Shown here: piece after piece, positions 58,132 through 64,000 of the stretch
How the letters are laid out: each line of letters opens with the position of its first letter
Position numbering within the stretch: the first letter of the stretch is position 1
Assembly: GCA_921293015.1 (NCBI GenBank)
Contig: OV121085.1
Location: 14,843,731-14,907,730 of the forward strand
Direction of reading: 5' to 3'
From: Phorcus lineatus
Lineage: Eukaryota > Mollusca > Gastropoda > Trochida > Trochidae
DNA: 64,000 nucleotides
The notes under the pieces: model-generated
Databases searched by the model: none
The model's input: only the letters and a program-made list of their open reading frames with translations
What the model was told of the DNA's origin: nothing
Program-made: the position numbers and the translations under genes

Positions 58132-61100
58132 GTAAGAAATCAAGTTTTATATAATTTTTTTTTATAAAATTAGATTAACCAAAACGTATATGATATGTTT
58201 AAATTCAATGGTATGCTTCTGCTGAAACCCTTGAAAAAAGAAGCAGGTAGAGACAGTAGCCCAGTTTGCGTAGCTATCGTCTTGATAACGTGTCTTCGTC
58301 CCGTGACGTGATTCTCGCTCATTTGCATACGTAAACAAGATGGCGGCTTTTATGAACGGAAAAACTGAGAAGACAAATTTTTAGGCTTAAAATTATATTA
58401 ATTATCGGCGTTAACATTAAAGTAATCATTTGATGTTGGAAACATAATTCTCATCTGTAATTGGTCCAAATATTAGAGCGTTTGATCATTTCATTTTCTG
58501 GTTACATCAACATTCGCGCCAGCGAACCCAGATTTGGTTCGCACAGGTTAGTTTTTCTAAGGATGTGTCTGCAGCCAAAAAGGCGACGTCAGGGTATAAA
58601 AGAGCCTATTTTGGCGAAGCAACTGTAGCTATATTTAGTCTAGATACATTTTATTTACTTTTATATATATATATATATATCATTTAAACACAGAAATATT
58701 AATAAAATAATATATACTAGTATTCTGATTTTTATATCAATTTGTTAGTTTCTAAAAAAAGGGCTTGTAAGTTAAAGATTAAAACAAATGCAAATATTAT
58801 ATTTTCCTACTGCTATCAGAGATTGAAGTCCTACTGATCATAAAAGTCAATATAAGTTTGAAAAGTTCCTCATAGTAGGGTTATTCTTGTTACACGTTAG
58901 TGCGTGGTTCAGCAATATATATGGTTTACTTATCATAATCTAATTGTCCATATTCATCATCGTTAACCATACATCAGGTAATACGTGACCGGATGAACTT
59001 TACAACTTGAAGCATTTCCTAACCTTTAAATGACTTTGTCAACTTGAGGCGAGGAAACCATTTGCCCTGCAATGAAGGTTTCCTGTCCATTAGAGAATGC
59101 CTCTTGGAATTTATGGAAAACGAAGACGTTGTGTTGAATGTTGTTTGATAATATTGTCTTACACTTCATTGTACATACTTATGTTTCTTGATTAAAAAAT
59201 TAATACAATCTGATATTTTCATTTGAAATTTTATAATTTCGATGTTATCTTAAAATTGTTAAGATGAAGAGGTCAAGATTCCTGGTCCAAAACTTCTTTC
59301 CAGACACAACACATTGTACTCCGTAGATATATTTTGATAATGAAAACATTATATTTTACCAAACTAATGAATACAAGGTCTTTTCATCAATAGTGATATC
59401 AGGTACCTCAATGAATGGTTTCAATGAAATGTCGTATTATAAATTTTGTTGGTAAGGATTTTTATCCGTGATAATTGCCTCATTATATGTGCTTCTTATC
59501 TTATTGAGATATCCCTAAGCAAAAATTCCCTGGAAAAGATCGAATTAGATTTTACTCTCTTATACTTTGAGCGTTCAGTTTCTATATGATTTGTTTTCTG
59601 AAAGTTTTGTCTTGATTGTTTTAATAGCTGATTTCATTCAAGAATGGACATGAGGCATACAAATATTCATTAGATCTATAATGTAATTACCCATTACTTA
59701 CCATGTGTCCTCAAGTCTAATATGGAGACCATATGATAAGTCTTTTTATCAAACGCACGGACACATGGTATATATTTCGACGAGGACCCTTATTGTATGT
59801 CTTTATTCTGGCTTGAAAACATCTGATGGGTCAAAATGGCGGCTGATCCTGTCAGTGTTTTTCCTTATTTTGTGAGTTTTCAAATATGACTGTTATAGCA
59901 ACGTTTAAATATAGACTAGTTGCACAATACTAGACGAAATTGCGGATTAGCGAAATTAGATGAAAATAACGAGTATGACCGAGCTTTCTTTGTTTTGATC
60001 GGTTGGTTACGTGACTTCGTTATATTAGCTCCATCTTGTAAACGTTCAATTTGAAGTGGCATATCTATAGATTTTTAACTCTCGTTGTTAAAGGAGCGGA
60101 TGAGTTTGTTAGTTATGCGGAGTGACTTAGGACCTCGACTAATATGTGTATAGATGAGTTTGCTGTTTCACCATTCGAATCTCCTGCTCGCTGATGGTCA
60201 ACCTCGCTGCGATAGGATATTGGCAATTCTTGTGACTTGGAAATATTTTATTCGTGGCATTACATTTCATTTGGATAAGAGCTTACTTATTCTAGGAAGC
60301 ATGATTTAGTAAAAAAAGGCTTTTATTATTGGGTAAAGGCACTGAGCGTGTAAAGGGACAACAAACCAGCATAGCGTAGCCTTTATTTACCTAACAGTGG
60401 GATATTGGATATAAATCTTGGCAGTTGGTTTTTATCGTCAATAGGGTTGTGGGTGACCAAGTGTAATATGGAAAAATATACCAATTGCACCTGACCGCTT
60501 TTGGCCAATGAGTAGCCGAATTGCTATGCAAATCGAGATAATCGGTCATAACATGACGTGATAATTGTTAAGCATGACATGACAATGTCAGTGGTGCGGC
60601 AGCAATGGTAGTGCGAGCAAATTTGATGGTTTTTTAAATAATATAATTTCACGCGTAATGCATAAACTAAGTCCCGTTTGATAACATTTTTATGAAACTC
60701 TTGTTTTTATTTGTATCTAACTCACGTTTGTCAGTCAAGTAACAAACTACTCAATTGTTACATATAAAAGTACTAAACGCGATGACCTTTAGTGTAGTCT
60801 ATATATCTAGCTTTCAACCTGTAAAGAAGTTGTTGACGTATCAAAATCATTATATCCGAAAGAAATTTTGACATCAGCATACAATCATTCAACCAATACC
60901 GAACCCTCACGTATAAAAGCATTTAAAAATATTGAAATATTGCATCATTATTTAAGTGTCAGGATTTGCACTTATGAGTGTTTTGAAATAGTAAATGAAG
61001 ATTTGTGGGAGAATTTCATGACATCAGTGCAAATTAGGCGATTAATTTAGGAGTAATTGATTAAGAGAAAGACCTAAATGCGTGACATCCCTTCGTAAAG

Positions 61101-61319
61101 TCAACCTGACCTGTTCAAATAAATGTTTCATATCCATTTTCTTCTCCTTAAAATTGTTTAATTGCCTTGATATGTTTTGGATGTGTTCTCGATGTCATCA
61201 ATTATTTTAAGGTCGTTGGTGTTTTTTGTGTGACAAGGTTGACAGGTTATTGTCAATAACTTTTAACACATCATTGTAAAAAGGGTATGAATGAATATAA
61301 CAAAATATACGTACAATGT
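58132..61319. other. Unique sequence with GC-richer regulatory-like patches
   Basis: Patches near 58300-58345 (GTGACGTGAT, ATTTGCAT octamer, CAAGATGGCGGC), 59830-59850 (CAAAATGGCGGC) and 60480-60600 (ATGCAAAT octamer, TGACGTGAT) stand out. An (AT)n run lies at 58662-58681. No exon besides 58051-58131 is proposed. Confidence 0.35.
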
Positions 61320-61435
61320 ACAAGGATATATTGTAAATTATGCTAATCAGGTGACATCATGGTTCTTCCTTGTTGGTCTTTTGAATGACACAACCCCTCT
61401 CTTATGAGTTTACCCCTTGAGCACTACGTTAATGT
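61320..61435. repeat. Dispersed repeat, partner of 9316-9440
   Basis: Near-identical to the sequence next to the hammerhead motif at 9.3 kb, same orientation; no ribozyme core is visible beside this copy. Confidence 0.75.
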
Positions 61436-61598
61436 GACATAATCTCTTTTGTTTTGAATAGCTAAATTGTAGTTAGAGATATATGTCATTGATTTAAGGG
61501 TAATCATCTCATTGTTTATTTAGTGAGGGTCTATAGGTGTCAATAAAGGATCTTAATAAAGTGAGGTTATGTCAATTTCAATGTTTTTTAACCTTGTA

Positions 61599-61689
61599 GG
61601 GGGCGGATTAGCACAGTGGTTAGCGCGTTCGGCTTCGGATCAAATAATCTTGAAAGCGGCGTTAAACCCCGACTCACTCACTCAGTCAC
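61599..61689 (+). mobile_element. 91 bp mini-SINE: tRNA head joined directly to the SINE-A tail
   Basis: Head GGGGGCGGATTAGCACAGTG with the A box and GTTCGGCTTCGGATCA, then straight into AATAATCTTGAAAGCGGCGT and the tail GTTAAACCCCGACTCACTC. About 215 bp of body and the B box are absent. Flanked by TTTAACCTTGTA at 61587-61598 and 61690-61701. Confidence 0.93.
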
Positions 61690-61701
61690 TTTAACCTTGT
61701 A

Positions 61702-62527
61702 CTGATCAAATGTTTTTCAAATGATGAAGGGTATGACATTCAATGTGGTCTTGTGTACACTGAAATTTCATCTAATACTCATGCATGTCAGTGTGTAATT
61801 GTAGCAAGAATATATGATTTTCTGCAGACCTCGGTTTTCATTAATGCTCTTCCTCTTTGGTTTGAGCTCATTAATGATTAAATGTCTACTACCTTTAAAA
61901 GTGCATCTCATTTAATTATCAACATGCATGGAGACAAATGAGACCCGTTTTTCGAAGTTTCGATCTGTTTGTTATAAAGTCAAATATCATTTTACACGAA
62001 GAACCTAAATCAGCTTAAAGAAAATAAAATCTGTTATTATCCTTTTGAATCGGACATACAAAGGACATGAGTAATTAGATTAGATTTTTACTCCACACAT
62101 TCGATTCTTAGTCTCCTTTTCATGACTAATTGCTCTTCAGAAGTGATGCTCACTTTGAAAAAAAACTTCTTCCTCATTTTAGATGAAAGCATAAAACTAT
62201 TAAGGATCTAAATGCGACCTTTGCTTTTTAATCAAGTCGAAACAAATGTTTTAAGAAAAGATCAGGTTCTGCATTATCTTGTTGCCAACAGCATGTTGTG
62301 GTGAACTTACGTTAATGTGTATAAAATCATTAAAATGAAATAGTGAAGTTAGTAGCATGGCAATGAGAAGCAGATACTGCATAATCAGAATCCGTACACC
62401 TTGCTTTTCAATCAATAAAAAAACTTTGGATAGAGACAAGATCATCACAAAAGAATACTCATGGAAAAGTTCATTTCAGTTTTTTGCAAAATTAATGTTG
62501 GTACTTGACCAATTTGTCTGGATATGT
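61702..62527. other. No gene recognised
   Basis: AT-rich. Open frames on both strands at 62251-62629 are partly family B shadow. Confidence 0.4.
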
Positions 62528-62664
62528 AATGCCTTTCTTTCAGTCTTTCCCCTCATCCTATCGATCCCTTGTCCCCTTGATCTGTCCACTCTCTTTTGGA
62601 TGCTTGTCATCCACGTGTTTAATAACTGAAATAATGTTCAAAGCACGTTAAACTCCAACTCATT
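62528..62664 (+). mobile_element. Family B, 5'-truncated sense copy
   Basis: From ATGCCTTTCTTTCAGTC through the CCACGTGTTTAATAACTG block to a worn tail GTTAAACTCCAACTCATTC. Confidence 0.88.
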
Positions 62665-63832
62665 CACTAATTCGTTTTCAATATGACATGTCTGACATGG
62701 TTTATTTTGAAATTGATGGACATAATAAAAGGCATTATACCGTTTTTTAAAATTAAAAGGTAAAGATGTCAACATACAAATAACGTTTTTATAAATGCTA
62801 TTTTGTAAAAATACGTTTTCATTTTCATGTATGCGTTCTAGCATCACGAAAACTTGAAATATTCGGTGTTGTCACTTTTGAACTCGAAGATATTTAAATG
62901 AAACCAGAAACTTCTTCCAATTTGAAAGAATGATAATTGACTCACTTTTCATTCGAATAGTTTGCTTTTGATAATAATTCGTTATTATCCGATATAAAAC
63001 ACACACAATCATTTCGTGAAATTGTGCAGCAATTGATAAAAAGATGTTTCTTTTCCACAATGATTAATAGTCGCAAAGAACTTGAAAGAGACAGAGAAGT
63101 TGCGTTTTAATGCAAGACGTCTTTCAACTGAACTTAAATTGTGAAATTCGATATGATTATCTGATACAAAGCAAAATATAATGGTTTTGGGAAGCAAATA
63201 ACATTTTAAAATATTAAACTTGAACTTACTGATATTTTCAAATTGATCTTGGTCATTTATGTCTAATGAATAAGAAACTTTAAATCAGGAACAAAGGCTT
63301 AACATAATCAAGCGTACAATTGTGACTCTTAAACAGAAAGATAGTTTTAATCCTGATCAATGTTATTCGAGTTCAAGAGCTCATAAACTCATTTGTGTGT
63401 CCTATGATCACATACGGTATGATTTTTGAAAATTAACTGAAAATGTAAATTATTTACTTGGATGATGTCTTTTAATCTCCATTTGCTCAAGATGAAATGG
63501 CATTTGTTCTGAAAATCATAACCTGGATGATGTTATTACAATTATTTACCTCAAGGATGAGATCAACCGTTTCACTGCAATCTTTATCCTCCGTGGCACA
63601 TTCGTCTTTTGATGAGAGGGCTCACAAAGCCCAGAAAATATCCGTAAAACGTTTAGAAGCCCTCACTGCTGGCTTACTAAGCTTTTTTTTTATCTTGTAA
63701 TGTCTCTCTTCCAGTATCTTTTAATCCAAGAGAGGTGCCTTAAGGTGAAAAATTTAGTGATAAATGAACTGGATAATAACTGTTATTAACAAACAGCTAA
63801 TGTTTTAGTGAAAGACCATCTTGAACATAACG
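62665..63832. other. No supported gene
   Basis: AT-rich. A GC-richer patch at 63530-63670 is open on the plus strand (67 codons) and partly open on the minus strand, but matches nothing known and lacks convincing splice sites. Confidence 0.35.
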
Positions 63833-64000
63833 GCTACATCAGCGTATTTTAATCCCCTGAGCAACTTCCAAATACCCTTATCTCTTTCTGGCCAAATGCC
63901 TTGTATGGCTGGTGTCTTAACATTCGTTACTATTTACACCTGTTGTTTTGTCGACTCTCTTTGATAAAAGTGAAAATATCGTTGGCAAGCTTTTATCAAC
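63833..64000. mobile_element. Foldback MITE, left part, runs to the window edge
   Basis: CTACATCAGCGTATTTTAAT and ACCCTTATCTCTTTCTGGCC match one TIR of the family; GCCTTGTATGGCTGG follows. The other end is outside the window or lost. Confidence 0.7.

Noticed and set aside
63497-63700. GC-richer patch open on both strands, which could be an exon
   Set aside because: Acceptor and donor signals are poor on either strand and no family is recognisable.
1-64000. LTR retrotransposon, Polinton or other virus-like element
   Set aside because: No integrase, protease, capsid or long terminal repeat pattern was seen in any frame.

Overview
This is AT-rich animal DNA, most likely from a gastropod mollusc and perhaps a vetigastropod. 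The reasons are split exons of an animal aromatic amino acid hydroxylase, and many copies of tRNA-derived SINEs whose tails end in (ACTC)n next to a GTTAAACCCCAACTCAC block, a style I associate with abalone-like genomes. The species is inference. Only one recognisable host gene is present. Most of the window is layered repeats and transposon remains.

Layout. 1-1.6 kb: two exons of an aromatic amino acid hydroxylase (iron-binding HELLGH exon and C-terminal exon), with the exons expected between them missing. 4.4-18.3 kb: two diverged copies of a composite ~3.4 kb repeat unit. The first is broken up by a Tc1-like transposase fossil (6-6.7 kb), a hammerhead ribozyme of the Penelope type (9.3 kb) and a Penelope-like coding remnant (10.2-10.9 kb). 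18.5-35 kb: a second mosaic of ancient repeats recurring about every 3 or 6 kb, interrupted by SINEs, MITEs, a RecQ-like helicase fragment (33.7-34.1 kb) and one of two outward-facing inverted copies of a ~0.55 kb hairpin-ended element (23.2 and 35.9 kb). 35-43 kb: dense short retroelements and a LINE 3' end. 44.5-50.2 kb: a transposon nest, in which a Tc1/mariner-like element is interrupted by a MITE, a 4.1 kb hAT element and a SINE, most with readable target-site duplications. 50.9-56.5 kb: more SINEs and MITEs. 56.5-61.5 kb: mostly unique sequence with small GC-richer patches and one possible small exon. 61.6-64 kb: a 91 bp mini-SINE and further fragments.

Three short-element families dominate. 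SINE-A (tRNA head, ~305-330 bp) and family B (~300-320 bp, no obvious tRNA head) share the same 3' tail, so one LINE machinery probably moved both. The third is a foldback MITE family (~305-330 bp, TIRs of ~85 bp) with 8-9 bp target duplications, as expected for Mutator-like elements. Family names are working labels. No rRNA, free-standing tRNA, CRISPR or bacterial feature was seen.
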